IMG/VR virus record: IMGVR_UViG_3300023208_000004 | Coordinates: 100,098 to 164,097 of that record | Length of the DNA: 64,000 nucleotides | Direction: 5' to 3' (one strand) | DNA from: a virus | Shown here: one piece after another, positions 38,621 through 46,261 of the stretch | Position numbering within the stretch: the stretch's first letter is position 1 | Layout: every line of letters starts with the position of its first letter | Position numbers and translations under genes: made by a program | The notes under the pieces: model-generated | What the model was told of the DNA's origin: nothing | What the model saw: only the letters and a program-made list of their open reading frames with translations | Database searches by the model: none

Positions 38621-38686
38621 ATATCCATAATAATAAAAAACTCATCATTTTTATAAACAAAACAAAAAAAACAAACTACAATATAC
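38621..38686. promoter_or_regulatory. Divergent regulatory region
   Basis: A 66-base, extremely AT-rich gap separates the leftward late operon from the rightward glycosyltransferase unit. A TACAAT -10-like hexamer at 38677-38682 lies 5 bases before the rightward ATG without a convincing -35. On the minus strand TTTATAAAAATGAG is a possible start signal for the late unit. Confidence 0.5.
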
Positions 38687-38851
38687 ATGGAAGAAGATAA
38701 TAAAATTCAAACCTTAAAAGAAATCTTACGTCTTTCATTTGAATACTGTGAAGACGATAATCCAAAAATTGCCGAAGAATTTTCAAAAATTAACTTGGCA
38801 GCTTATCAACTACTTAAAAATATAGAACACAAAAAATTTAAAATTGAATAA
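38687..38851 (+). CDS. Small acidic helical protein, 54 aa
   Basis: Reads MEEDNKIQTLKEILRLSFEY and ends HKKFKIE. First gene of the rightward unit; its last 8 bases overlap the TTG start of the GT9-like gene, which supports both calls. Amphipathic; function unknown. Confidence 0.65.
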   Translation: MEEDNKIQTLKEILRLSFEYCEDDNPKIAEEFSKINLAAYQLLKNIEHKKFKIE

Positions 38852-39749
38852 CGAAAATACAATTGCATTATACCGACCGGGGGCGTTAGGTGATATAATG
38901 ATGACTTTAAACTGCTGTAAAAAATTAAAAAAACAATACCCAGAAATTCATTACTTTTGTCACACTTCATACAAAAATATAATTGAAAATTTTGTTAAAA
39001 ACAATGATATTGTCACAGAAATATACGATTTAGCACAATTCAATCATTTAAATTATAAAAATTGGGTAAGATTGGTCGGCTACCCAATCAAAGAGGGTTA
39101 TCCAATGACTCCAATGAAAAAACATCTTGTGGAGTATTTTTTTGATGAATTAAAATTAAAATGTTCTTTTGATGATTTTGAATTAACGACCGGCGAAATT
39201 CCGGAAAAAATTGGAAGAAAAAACTATCCTTATTTTATTACTGTTCAAACAAACGCCGGATGGTCAATCTATAAAGAATGGTCTGGATGGCAAGAACTAA
39301 TTAATAAAATAAAAAAAGAAAGACCCGATATTTCTATATATCAAATCGGAGGTGCGAAAGATAAAAAACTTGATGACATTGACGGCGATTTTTTGGGAGA
39401 TTCATTTGAAACAAATTTAGCCGCACAAGCTTGGTCTTTGTGTCATTTAGGTATTGATTCTGTTTTTAATCACACTTCCAATATCTTTTGGCGGAACATA
39501 AACAAAAAAACAAAATCAATCATATTGTTTGGTTCGACACAAGCTTCCGCTTCTGGATATAAACATAACATAAATATAACAAAAAACATCCATTGCCAGC
39601 CGTGTTTCAAAGAAAATCCGTGGATTTCCCAAAATACAAAAGGAATATGCGAAAACCCCCCAAACCAAACATACCAAAATCCAAAACATGAATGCATGGC
39701 AAAAATTCAGGTTGAAGATGTATATAGCTTATTACTAGAAATTATATAA
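38844..39749 (+). CDS. GT9-like (heptosyltransferase-type) glycosyltransferase
   Basis: 301 residues from a TTG start overlapping the previous gene. YRPGALGDIMMT near the N-terminus is the GxLGD loop of family 9 transferases. The C-terminal half has YQIGGAKDKKLD, HLGIDSVFNHTSN and ILFGST...CQPCF, where nucleotide-sugar binding residues normally lie. It is adjacent to a GT2 gene with no gap. Likely modifies the host surface or virion, or phage DNA; substrate unknown. Confidence 0.85.
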   Translation: MNNENTIALYRPGALGDIMMTLNCCKKLKKQYPEIHYFCHTSYKNIIENFVKNNDIVTEIYDLAQFNHLNYKNWVRLVGYPIKEGYPMTPMKKHLVEYFFDELKLKCSFDDFELTTGEIPEKIGRKNYPYFITVQTNAGWSIYKEWSGWQELINKIKKERPDISIYQIGGAKDKKLDDIDGDFLGDSFETNLAAQAWSLCHLGIDSVFNHTSNIFWRNINKKTKSIILFGSTQASASGYKHNINITKNIHCQPCFKENPWISQNTKGICENPPNQTYQNPKHECMAKIQVEDVYSLLLEII

Positions 39750-40865
39750 ATGAAAAAAATAGCTTTAGGAATGATAGTTAAAAATGAGGCCCACGTTATC
39801 GAGAGATGCTTGGATAGTGTTAAAAACCTTATTGACATGGTTGTTATAGCCGATACTGGCTCATCAGATAATACAATTGAAACAACAAAAAAATGGCTTA
39901 TTAAAAATAATATCCCCGGCGAAATATTTCTCGAAGAATGGAAAGATTTTGCCCACAATAGAAGCTCCGTTCTTGCAAAAATAAGAAACATAAAAGAAAT
40001 AGATTATGTATTAATGATAGACGCTGATGAAGTTTTGGTTTTTGAAGAAAATTTTGATTTCAAAAAATTTAAAAATGAACTTACGGACGAAGTTTATCAT
40101 ATAACAACAGATTTTGGAGCTACCCAATATTCTCGACCACAAATATCCAGCAACAAAAAACCATTCATATATCGTGGTGTTGTGCATGAATTTTTAGATT
40201 GTTTAGAGTCTATTAATTCTCATGGAAAAGCTATAGGATTTGTGAATCGCCCCTTTCAAGATAGCAATAGAAATAAAATAGGTCAAAAATTTGAGAAAGA
40301 CGCAGAAATTCTAAAATGCGCGCTTGAAGTTGAGAAAGATGAATTTTTAATTTCTAGGTATTCTTTTTATCTTGCCCAATCTTTAAAGGACTGTGGAAAG
40401 CGTGGAGAAGCAATAAAGTATTATACAAAAAGAATCTCCTTGGGATTTTGGGAAGAGGAAAGGTTCTGGGCCGCATATCAAATCGCTCAACTCAAAGAAA
40501 GTTTAAAACACCCAATAGACGACATAATCCAGTCATTCCTTTATGCACACGAAATATGCCCAAAAAGGATAGAGGCTTTACATGGTGCCATGCGAATTTG
40601 TAGATTAAATAGTAAAAATAATCAAGCATATATGCTTGGTAAATATGCCATTTCATTACCCAAAATAAATGACGGACTTTTTGTAGAAAAATGGATATAT
40701 GATTATGGTCTATTAGACGAATTTTCAATAGCCGCTTATTGGGCGGGTTACTATGAAGAATCTCGTAACGCTTGTTTAAATCTATTATCAACGAATACTT
40801 TGCCAGAATCATACAGGAAAAGAGTAAAACAAAATCTGCAATTCTCTCTTAATAAATTAAAATAA
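39750..40865 (+). CDS. GT2-family glycosyltransferase with helical repeat C-terminus
   Basis: 371 residues. GT-A start MKKIALGMIVKNEAHVIERC, ADTGSSDNT, and the metal-binding DADEV motif (YVLMIDADEVLVFEE) near residue 90. The C-terminal half (about 190-371) is helical and TPR-like (EKDEFLISRYSFYLAQSLKD). It starts directly after the GT9-like stop. Resembles SunS-type and other GT2 enzymes; acceptor unknown. Confidence 0.88.
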   Translation: MKKIALGMIVKNEAHVIERCLDSVKNLIDMVVIADTGSSDNTIETTKKWLIKNNIPGEIFLEEWKDFAHNRSSVLAKIRNIKEIDYVLMIDADEVLVFEENFDFKKFKNELTDEVYHITTDFGATQYSRPQISSNKKPFIYRGVVHEFLDCLESINSHGKAIGFVNRPFQDSNRNKIGQKFEKDAEILKCALEVEKDEFLISRYSFYLAQSLKDCGKRGEAIKYYTKRISLGFWEEERFWAAYQIAQLKESLKHPIDDIIQSFLYAHEICPKRIEALHGAMRICRLNSKNNQAYMLGKYAISLPKINDGLFVEKWIYDYGLLDEFSIAAYWAGYYEESRNACLNLLSTNTLPESYRKRVKQNLQFSLNKLK

Positions 40866-40867
40866 TT

Positions 40868-41335
40868 ATGCTATTCGGACCATTAATGACCAAACAAAAA
40901 ATTGATTTTTTTGCAAAATGTCAATATCTGCTTTTAAAATACCATCCCAAAAGCCGTTTTATAGTCACTTATGAAAAAATAGAAGAAAAATTATCTTTTT
41001 TTAAGTCTTTGATAGAAACATATAGTGGAGCTTTTCTCGAAACGGATTCAATGTGCCTGCTTTATAATAGAGTAAGCATCCAAAATCCAAACGATGTAAT
41101 AGAAGAATACAAAAATGCAAAAAATTCTTGCTATATACAAGAAGGCAATTGTATCTCAATAAGCTTTTTAGTCGCTGACTCAACTCCAGAAAATTTTAAA
41201 GAATTTATAAAAATCTTTGAAAACATAGAATATGTAATGTTTTTACGAGGAGAAAAAGTCGCAATTCTTCCGCGCGATTTATTTCTATCTAAAGCTAATG
41301 AAGTTGTTTCAAAGCGGGATTATTTACTTTCTTAA
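40868..41335 (+). CDS. Unknown protein in glycosyltransferase unit
   Basis: 155 residues, two bases after the GT2 stop, same strand and AT-rich composition. No motif recognised. Its last 41 bases overlap the 3' end of the convergent phoH gene, so the exact end matters for both. Confidence 0.65.
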   Translation: MLFGPLMTKQKIDFFAKCQYLLLKYHPKSRFIVTYEKIEEKLSFFKSLIETYSGAFLETDSMCLLYNRVSIQNPNDVIEEYKNAKNSCYIQEGNCISISFLVADSTPENFKEFIKIFENIEYVMFLRGEKVAILPRDLFLSKANEVVSKRDYLLS

Positions 41336-42026
41336 CTATAAATTTAACCAATTCAGAACGCTTAATGTCCTCTTCTCCAAAATTGAAAGAATATATTCCC
41401 ATTTTAGCACTGAGTTCATCATTAAATAATCCTTGTAATCTCTCAAATCCGCCAACCTTTCCATTTGTTAAGTCTGTTTGCATTGGGTCAGCTAAAATAA
41501 AACATTTGGAAAAATGTCCCAATCTTGTTAATATTGTTATGATTTCCTTATAAGTGGAATTTTGGGCCTCGTCAAGAATAATTGTTTTTGCGTTCCAATT
41601 AAGTCCTCTTGCATAATTAATCGGAAATGCAGAAATTCTTTTTTCTTTTTCTAGTATTTGGAGTTGAGATTGTGGTAGTAATTCTTCTAGTTTTTCATAA
41701 AATGGCAGATTATAAAAATGCAATTTCTCTTCTGCTGTGCCGGGTAAAAATCCCAATTTCGTGTCCGCGCTTTCCACGGCAGACCTAAGATATACAATAT
41801 CTGAAACTTTTTTATCTGATAAGAGCTTCAAACTTGCATATACCGCCATCAAGGTTTTGCTTGTTCCCGCTGGACCACCTAAGAAAATTAGTTTGGCTTC
41901 TTTGTTTAGGGCAATTCTTAGAAATTCTTTTTGTTTATCTGACCAATTGAGTTCTTTTATCAGAAGTTGGTTTTTAAGCTTATCTCTTTGATGCACATGG
42001 AGAGAAACATCTTTGTGAATTTTCAT
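41295..42026 (-). CDS. phoH: PhoH-like P-loop ATPase
   Basis: 243 residues. Walker A GGPAGTSKT (50-58), Walker B TIILDEAQN (148-156), and the PhoH segments VYLRSAVES, LGFLPG and ILADPMQTDLTNG. PhoH-like proteins are frequent in large phages, particularly aquatic ones; role unsettled, probably nucleic-acid related. Isolated from the upstream membrane genes by a terminator. Confidence 0.93.
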   Translation of the reverse strand: MKIHKDVSLHVHQRDKLKNQLLIKELNWSDKQKEFLRIALNKEAKLIFLGGPAGTSKTLMAVYASLKLLSDKKVSDIVYLRSAVESADTKLGFLPGTAEEKLHFYNLPFYEKLEELLPQSQLQILEKEKRISAFPINYARGLNWNAKTIILDEAQNSTYKEIITILTRLGHFSKCFILADPMQTDLTNGKVGGFERLQGLFNDELSAKMGIYSFNFGEEDIKRSELVKFIVKKVNNPALKQLH

Positions 42027-42034
42027 ATCTTAAT

Positions 42035-42067
42035 TATAAAAAACAAAAGAGCCTATTAATAGGCTCT
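42035..42067 (-). terminator. Rho-independent terminator
   Basis: On the minus strand an AGAGCCTA/TAGGCTCT 8-bp stem with a TTAA loop is followed by TTTTGTTTTTT. It ends the membrane-protein transcript upstream of phoH. Confidence 0.9.
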
Positions 42068-42114
42068 CAGCATTTATTATTTTTTCCCACAATAATATTT
42101 ACACTAGAAAAGAT

Positions 42115-42762
42115 TTAGAATCCGAAGATTTTTGTGTTAAATTTATGCTTCTCTTCTCCCATAGCTTGATGACAATTTAATTTTAATCCAGCAGCATAGA
42201 GAATAAATAATAAACAAGTATGAAAAGCCATGCCATTAGAAATTTTCTCAAAATGTCCATAAAAGTAAGGAGAACTAAATACATATCCAAATAATCCAGA
42301 TAATCCAACAAAATAAATTAAAGAACCTATTAACTCAAGCCTTTTATATTTTTTTTCTGTATTAAAACACACTACTAATCCACTCAAACCTATCAAGAGA
42401 AATCCAATAAGGGTAAACAAAGACGGGAACCCGGCCCTTATTGTCTTTTCTAAATTTTCACCAAAATTAAAAATAGAAAGTGACGCCAATCCTCCAACCA
42501 TCAATAAAATCCAATTTGAGCAAATTGAAACAACAATATCACAAAACTTATTTTTAGACTGAGCAATTCCACTAGAAGCTATAAGCATTATAGCGCTTAA
42601 AACAAAAGACACGGCTGTAAATATTTTCATGCTTTCGCCCCACTCTATCCATTTTGTATAAATGTCCTGATTGGTTTCCCAGCCATATAGCGTCACTAAT
42701 GCGGTAATAAGAATAGCAAAAGGGATACTTTGGGCGCAAAATTTGATTAACTTTTCTTTCAT
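42115..42762 (-). CDS. Six-helix membrane protein
   Basis: 215 residues with about six hydrophobic segments (roughly 14-28, 45-65, 80-98, 112-130, 143-160 and 178-195). No family recognised. It starts one base before the neighbouring single-TM gene's stop region, so they are one transcript. Could be a holin-like or superinfection/membrane factor. Confidence 0.7.
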   Translation of the reverse strand: MKEKLIKFCAQSIPFAILITALVTLYGWETNQDIYTKWIEWGESMKIFTAVSFVLSAIMLIASSGIAQSKNKFCDIVVSICSNWILLMVGGLASLSIFNFGENLEKTIRAGFPSLFTLIGFLLIGLSGLVVCFNTEKKYKRLELIGSLIYFVGLSGLFGYVFSSPYFYGHFEKISNGMAFHTCLLFILYAAGLKLNCHQAMGEEKHKFNTKIFGF

Positions 42763-42763
42763 A

Positions 42764-43018
42764 TTAAGGAGTCGGAAGTTGAGGAGTTTTCATAATCAAT
42801 AAAATTAAAGAACTCATCACCGCAAGAAGAATTGTCCCAACCATGCCGTAAACAATTGTTTTTACGGGTTTGAATTCGTCTTGTTTGACGTAATGAAGTT
42901 CGAGCATTTCTTTAATCTGTTTGACATCATTCAAAACGGTATCGAGTTTCGCAGTGTTAATGGCTTGAGATTTGGCTTCTTCTAGTTCTTCTTTTGTATA
43001 TTTTTTTGTTTCGTCCAT
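42764..43018 (-). CDS. Coiled-coil + single C-terminal TM protein (XhlA-like)
   Basis: 84 residues. The N-terminal 50 form a charged coiled coil (AINTAKLDTVLNDVKQIKEML), followed by one membrane segment (VYGMVGTILLAVMSSLILLIM). This layout is that of XhlA-type holin-associated proteins. A lysis role is inferred from layout and neighbours. Confidence 0.7.
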   Translation of the reverse strand: MDETKKYTKEELEEAKSQAINTAKLDTVLNDVKQIKEMLELHYVKQDEFKPVKTIVYGMVGTILLAVMSSLILLIMKTPQLPTP

Positions 43019-43049
43019 AAGTCATTAGTTATATATTATATACTTAGAA

Positions 43050-43565
43050 TTATTTTTTAGAAAATTCAAGAAGATTTTTAAGAAGTTCTGGGCTTCCTTT
43101 GATTCTTTTATATATTTCGGCGTCGGTTTTTAGTTGAGTTTCTAGGTCAATAGAATTATGAAAGTAATGGTGAAGTTCATGCGAAAGAACCGCTCCAAAA
43201 AATAACATTTGATTAACGTCATTCGTTTCTTTTGGGCGAGAATGGCCAATATCTAAAAGAATAATTTTGTTTGTATAAAAAGGCGTGACATCTTTTGTAA
43301 CTGTTAGTCCATAAAACGCTGGCATATCTGACCAATAAATTTGTTGGGGAAGATACGGATACACCTGAGAATGGTCAACAATTGCGACCATTTTTAGGGC
43401 TTGTTCGGCTAACTTACGTTCGGATTCATTAAATTCGCGCCCTATTTTAATTTCAATTGCTTTTTCTTTAGGTAAAAATGGAGCCAAATTTTTTGGATTT
43501 AATAGGCATCCAGACCCACACGCTCCAACGAGCGACATCATTAAGGCCAGAATCAAAGCTTTCAT
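43050..43565 (-). CDS. Lipoprotein zinc metallopeptidase (putative)
   Basis: 171 residues. The N-terminal signal has a likely lipobox (SLVGAC, C16). An HExxH zinc motif is in VLSHELHHYFH (H129/E130/H133), with acidic residues downstream that might supply the third ligand. It lies next to the two membrane proteins, so it may act on envelope protein or peptide crosslinks during lysis. Confidence 0.75.
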   Translation of the reverse strand: MKALILALMMSLVGACGSGCLLNPKNLAPFLPKEKAIEIKIGREFNESERKLAEQALKMVAIVDHSQVYPYLPQQIYWSDMPAFYGLTVTKDVTPFYTNKIILLDIGHSRPKETNDVNQMLFFGAVLSHELHHYFHNSIDLETQLKTDAEIYKRIKGSPELLKNLLEFSKK

Positions 43566-43878
43566 CTAAAGGAATTACACTTCTTTTTAAATAAAATTTT
43601 TTATATTTTTTGATGAGATTCTTTTATTTATCTAAACAGGACTAATTTTCGGTGGGGGGGAGACAGTATAAGGGATAATGTTTTTAGTTTTGGATTTTTT
43701 TATTTTTGTTTGTTTGGGTTTTGGAGGTTTGGGGAGACTGAACACAACCACCCTACTCGGTTTTTTGAACTGGATTTTCGTAATTTTTTCAAAAATAGGC
43801 ATACCCCCCCCCCGATGTAGTGGTTTGAATTTTAGACTGCTACAATAGGTTGTGTTATCTTTTTTTAATAAAAATCTG
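43566..43878. other. Boundary region with homopolymer tracts
   Basis: Gene-poor stretch between the AT-rich late/lysis half and the small-gene half. It contains G7 at 43654-43660 and C10 at 43804-43813, which could pair as a long-range stem (TCGGTGGGGGGG with the C-tract and following GATG). A minus-strand 56-codon Pro/Lys-rich frame (43632-43802, MPIFEKITKIQFKK...) starts right after the poly-G and is only a weak gene candidate. Confidence 0.5.
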
Positions 43879-43907
43879 TTGACTTTTCTGCCGTCATAGG
43901 CTAATCT
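43879..43907 (+). promoter_or_regulatory. Promoter for 43914 gene
   Basis: TTGACT, 17 bases, TAATCT; ATG 7 bases after the -10. First promoter of the right-module set. Confidence 0.8.
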
Positions 43908-43913
43908 TCTCAC

Positions 43914-44117
43914 ATGGAAAAGAAAGTCATTCAATACATCGTCAGAGAGTCCTACGGAAACTCCCTCGAATACATCGCCAATCCTGCTGACGCTCGCCTT
44001 GTCGAGCTGCTTACGGGCAGGAAAACCATCAACTCTGTCATCCGCGAGCTGATTCGTGACCTGAGTGGCGGACGTATCCAGTTTGAGGAAGTCTGGTATC
44101 GGCACGCGAACAACTAA
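43914..44117 (+). CDS. Small conserved-type phage protein, 67 aa
   Basis: Reads MEKKVIQYIVRESYGNSLEY and includes LLTGRKTINSVIRELIRDLSGG. It has the look of a widespread short phage protein; function unknown. A plausible promoter precedes it directly and a GACCT/AGGTC hairpin (44128-44153) follows. Confidence 0.8.
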   Translation: MEKKVIQYIVRESYGNSLEYIANPADARLVELLTGRKTINSVIRELIRDLSGGRIQFEEVWYRHANN

Positions 44118-44232
44118 GCGCGTCTAAGACCTTCTCTGGCAAGGAGATAGGTCGTCAAGGGGCGGACGCTCTAAGGCTTTAGCTTTCAAGGGTTTGGGAC
44201 TTAATAAATCTCATGTTTTTTTGAAAATTGTT

Positions 44233-44261
44233 CTTGCATTTAGCGGAAAACCTACTACAAT
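44233..44261 (+). promoter_or_regulatory. Promoter for 44274 gene
   Basis: CTTGCA, 17 bases, TACAAT; ATG 12 bases downstream. Confidence 0.8.
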
Positions 44262-44273
44262 TTCCCCTAGAAA

Positions 44274-44471
44274 ATGAAAAACGAAATGAATCCAAATTCC
44301 AATCCTCAGTCTCCCTCAAATCCAGTCCCGGTTGTCAAGACCGATGCTAACCAGTTTTCCAGCCTGTTCGACGACCCGAAGTTCAGGGCGTCGTATATCG
44401 TGATGGAAAAGCGTCGCGGAAGATTGCGTGTCAGGGCTTGGCAACGTCGCAATGGACACGACTGGCCGTAA
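44274..44471 (+). CDS. Small basic protein, 65 aa
   Basis: Asn/Pro/Ser-rich N-terminal 25 residues, then FDDPKFRASYIVMEKRRGRL and a basic, Trp-containing end. Unknown function. A second in-frame ATG lies three codons in. Followed at once by a dispersed-repeat copy. Confidence 0.75.
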   Translation: MKNEMNPNSNPQSPSNPVPVVKTDANQFSSLFDDPKFRASYIVMEKRRGRLRVRAWQRRNGHDWP

Positions 44472-44479
44472 TCGCTTGA

Positions 44480-44531
44480 GTATCAAAGACTTGCGTTTGC
44501 GCCCGTCGCTTTTGTAAGTGTTTGCATATCA
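44480..44531. repeat. Dispersed inverted repeat (DIR) copy 1
   Basis: TATCAAAGACTTGCG, GC-rich core TTTGCGCCCGTCGC, then TTGTAAGTGTTTGCATATC. Confidence 0.75.
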
Positions 44532-44566
44532 GGGTTTTGTAGCTTCACAAAAAATGTAAAATTTTT

Positions 44567-44595
44567 CTTGCTTTTTTGGGTAAATTACACAATAA
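44567..44595 (+). promoter_or_regulatory. Promoter for 44603 gene (degenerate -10)
   Basis: CTTGCT followed by a spacing-shifted CACAATAA. It aligns with the stronger promoter at 46511. Confidence 0.55.
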
Positions 44596-44602
44596 TTTAG
44601 CC

Positions 44603-44908
44603 ATGAAAACAAACACGACATTCAAAGAGATGAACACAAACCACTATGCCGTCGCTGACCCTGCTATGGTGGGCGCACTTGGAGCGTTGGTTGACGCTTA
44701 CAATGATGAACTCAAAGCGTTGGAAGGCAGGTTTAATGCTCGCGCCAACGATATTCTTGTCAACGCCATTGTTCCGCGCAGGGAAGGAACTTGCAAGAAA
44801 GCAACCATTTTGAACGTAGCAGCAATCCACGGCGACACCGTTTTCGTGACAACCGCTGATGCCCGTGGAGTTCTTACAGAAGCCTATATCCATGCTGGCA
44901 TAGAGTAG
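44603..44908 (+). CDS. Unknown protein, 101 aa
   Basis: Start MKTNTTFKEMN chosen because it follows the promoter; an upstream ATG at 44576 lies inside the -10 region. The C-terminal half is beta-rich (CKKATILNVAAIHGDTVFVT). Function unknown. Confidence 0.7.
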   Translation: MKTNTTFKEMNTNHYAVADPAMVGALGALVDAYNDELKALEGRFNARANDILVNAIVPRREGTCKKATILNVAAIHGDTVFVTTADARGVLTEAYIHAGIE

Positions 44909-44937
44909 AGGGAAACATCAGTCTTTTACGTAACCCC

Positions 44938-44990
44938 CTTAATCCCGAATGGGTTACGTGGCGGCTGGGCGCTTTTATAAACGCTTCTGC
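44938..44990. repeat. DIR copy 2 (divergent)
   Basis: GGGTTACGTGGCGGCTGGGCGCTTTTATAAACGCTTC-type arrangement, preceded by an ACGTAACCC/GGGTTACGT hairpin. Confidence 0.5.
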
Positions 44991-45033
44991 ATTAGGGTGT
45001 TACATATATGAAGACTTTACTTTAGAAAAAGAT

Positions 45034-45062
45034 TTGACAATTCGCGCTTCTAGTGATAGACT
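45034..45062 (+). promoter_or_regulatory. Promoter for 45072 gene
   Basis: TTGACA, 17 bases, extended TGATAGACT; ATG 9 bases after. Confidence 0.85.
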
Positions 45063-45071
45063 TCTCCAATC

Positions 45072-45275
45072 ATGCGTTGCGAAGATTATCCTTGCTGTGG
45101 TCACGAGGACGGCGGTTGCCCGAACTCTGACGGAACCTTTAACTGCTGCACTTGCGGAGCCAAGCTCCCAATTGATAGCACTAGCGCGATGTGCCGTCGT
45201 TGCCATCGTGAGATGGACAGGCGAGAGGACGGTTATGAGATGGGCGGCGATTATGATTACTCGATGAACTACTAA
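45072..45275 (+). CDS. Zinc-ribbon protein, 67 aa
   Basis: MRCEDYPCCGHEDGGCPNSD then CCTCGAKLP and MCRRCHREMD: three Cys/His clusters and an acidic tail. A pattern common in small phage proteins. DNA- or RNA-binding is likely but unproven. Confidence 0.85.
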   Translation: MRCEDYPCCGHEDGGCPNSDGTFNCCTCGAKLPIDSTSAMCRRCHREMDRREDGYEMGGDYDYSMNY

Positions 45276-45285
45276 ACCCTTCGGG

Positions 45286-45337
45286 AATAAGTAGTTACAG
45301 GCCCGCCCGCCGCCCTTGTAAGTCCTTGATATTCAAC
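45286..45337. repeat. DIR copy 3
   Basis: AATAAGTAGTTACAGG, core CCCGCCCGCCGCCC, then TTGTAAGTCCTTGATATTCAA. A good match to the consensus. Confidence 0.85.
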
Positions 45338-45358
45338 GTAATGTAATTGAAGATTTTT

Positions 45359-45387
45359 CTTGCAATCCCTGATAAATGTGGTAAAGT
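45359..45387 (+). promoter_or_regulatory. Promoter for 45396 gene
   Basis: CTTGCA, 17 bases, TGTGGTAAAGT. Confidence 0.8.
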
Positions 45388-45395
45388 CTTAACTA

Positions 45396-45551
45396 ATGAA
45401 ACTCTACACGCTCACTTTCGAGAACAATGGTCAAACCCGCAAAGAGCAAGCTGCGGCAACTTCGCTTCTTCACGCTCTTGACAGGCTTTACACTTTCAAC
45501 AGAATCACTGCAACGGACAAACTTCTCGATTTTTCGATGGAAACGCTTTGA
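45396..45551 (+). CDS. Small protein, 51 aa
   Basis: MKLYTLTFENNGQTRKEQAA to FSMETL. Beta-alpha start, then a helix; no family recognised. Real by promoter, start position and codon regularity. Its stop is 7 bases before a tRNA gene. Confidence 0.7.
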   Translation: MKLYTLTFENNGQTRKEQAAATSLLHALDRLYTFNRITATDKLLDFSMETL

Positions 45552-45558
45552 CTGGTTT

Positions 45559-45632
45559 TGGCCCTTAGCTTAATTGGTTAAAGCAGCGAACTCATAATTC
45601 GCCGAGTGTCGGTTCAAATCCGACAGGGCCAA
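45559..45632 (+). tRNA. tRNA-Ile(CAT), probably decoding AUA
   Basis: Full cloverleaf: acceptor TGGCCCT/AGGGCCA, anticodon stem GCGAA/TTCGC with loop CTCATAA, T arm GTCGG TTCAAAT CCGAC. The body resembles bacterial tRNA-Ile2, whose CAU is modified to lysidine, more than tRNA-Met. AUA decoding would suit the AT-rich late genes. No CCA encoded. Confidence 0.88.
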
Positions 45633-45640
45633 CCCTCTCA

Positions 45641-45693
45641 TATTCAACAACTTACAAACGTCGCGGCCCGCACCTAAGTCTTTGATAATCAAC
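45641..45693. repeat. DIR copy 4
   Basis: TATTCAACAACTTACAAACG, core TCGCGGCCCGCA, then CCTAAGTCTTTGATAATCAA. Confidence 0.85.
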
Positions 45694-45715
45694 TAAATAA
45701 ACTTTAGTTTTTTTT

Positions 45716-45744
45716 CTTGAAATTTTGGACGTTTGTGGTATCTT
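45716..45744 (+). promoter_or_regulatory. Promoter for 45751 gene
   Basis: CTTGAA, 17 bases, TGTGGTATCTT. Confidence 0.8.
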
Positions 45745-45750
45745 CTATTC

Positions 45751-45888
45751 ATGGACGACAGATTCGAGCAACAGGACAACGAGCAACCTTACGACGGCGC
45801 GGGCTTTCCCGGCTGTGGCGATGGTTCCGATGACTTCGCAGACTGCAACGCGAATGAGGCGGACGACTATCGCAACGAAGGCGAGTAG
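45751..45888 (+). CDS. Very acidic small protein, 45 aa
   Basis: MDDRFEQQDNEQPYDG...DDYRNEGE, almost entirely Asp/Glu/Gly/Asn. Could be a DNA-mimic type protein, but this is only a compositional impression. Promoter 6 bases upstream of the ATG. Confidence 0.6.
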   Translation: MDDRFEQQDNEQPYDGAGFPGCGDGSDDFADCNANEADDYRNEGE

Positions 45889-45911
45889 TAGCCTCGGTTG
45901 AGGCGCATACT

Positions 45912-45959
45912 ACCTGTAGTAGTCGGCGGGGCGGCGCTGTAAGTCTTTGATTATCAAGT
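45912..45959. repeat. DIR copy 5
   Basis: GTAGTAGTCGGCGGGGCGGCG then CTGTAAGTCTTTGATTATCAA; the left arm is degenerate. Confidence 0.75.
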
Positions 45960-45979
45960 AAATTGAAATGAAGATTTTT

Positions 45980-46008
45980 CTTGTAAATTCCTGAAAATAT
46001 GATACTCT
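45980..46008 (+). promoter_or_regulatory. Promoter for 46016 gene
   Basis: CTTGTA, 17 bases, TATGATACTCT. Confidence 0.8.
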
Positions 46009-46015
46009 TTTGAGT

Positions 46016-46261
46016 ATGGAAAAGACAATGACTCACGTTGAAGCCAATCAACTCGCAGAACGCGGCTTGACGGTTTCTGACAATCTTCTTTACGCAACGG
46101 CTCGCAAAGGCCCATTTACCTATGGCGTGAGCTACATCGAAGGGGCAAACCTTCCGTGGCGTTTCACAATGAAGGGGCCAAAAATTCACAACGTCAAGAC
46201 TTGGGATTTTTCCCATTTCTGGAAGATTCTAAACCACATGGAAAAGTTTTACATTCTGTGA
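46016..46261 (+). CDS. Unknown protein, 81 aa
   Basis: Start at ATG 46016 (MEKTMTHVEANQ), 7 bases after the -10; an upstream TTG at 46010 is less likely. Aromatic-rich C-terminal half (FTYGVSYIEGANLPWRFTM). Overlaps the next gene's GTG. Function unknown. Confidence 0.75.
   Translation: MEKTMTHVEANQLAERGLTVSDNLLYATARKGPFTYGVSYIEGANLPWRFTMKGPKIHNVKTWDFSHFWKILNHMEKFYIL

Noticed and set aside
43632-44105. 157-codon minus-strand frame
   Set aside because: Its first half is antisense to the promoter-driven 43914-44117 gene; only its last 56 codons could be a separate weak candidate.
45749-46216. 155-codon minus-strand frame
   Set aside because: Antisense to two promoter-preceded genes and a repeat copy; Arg/His/Pro composition typical of shadow frames.
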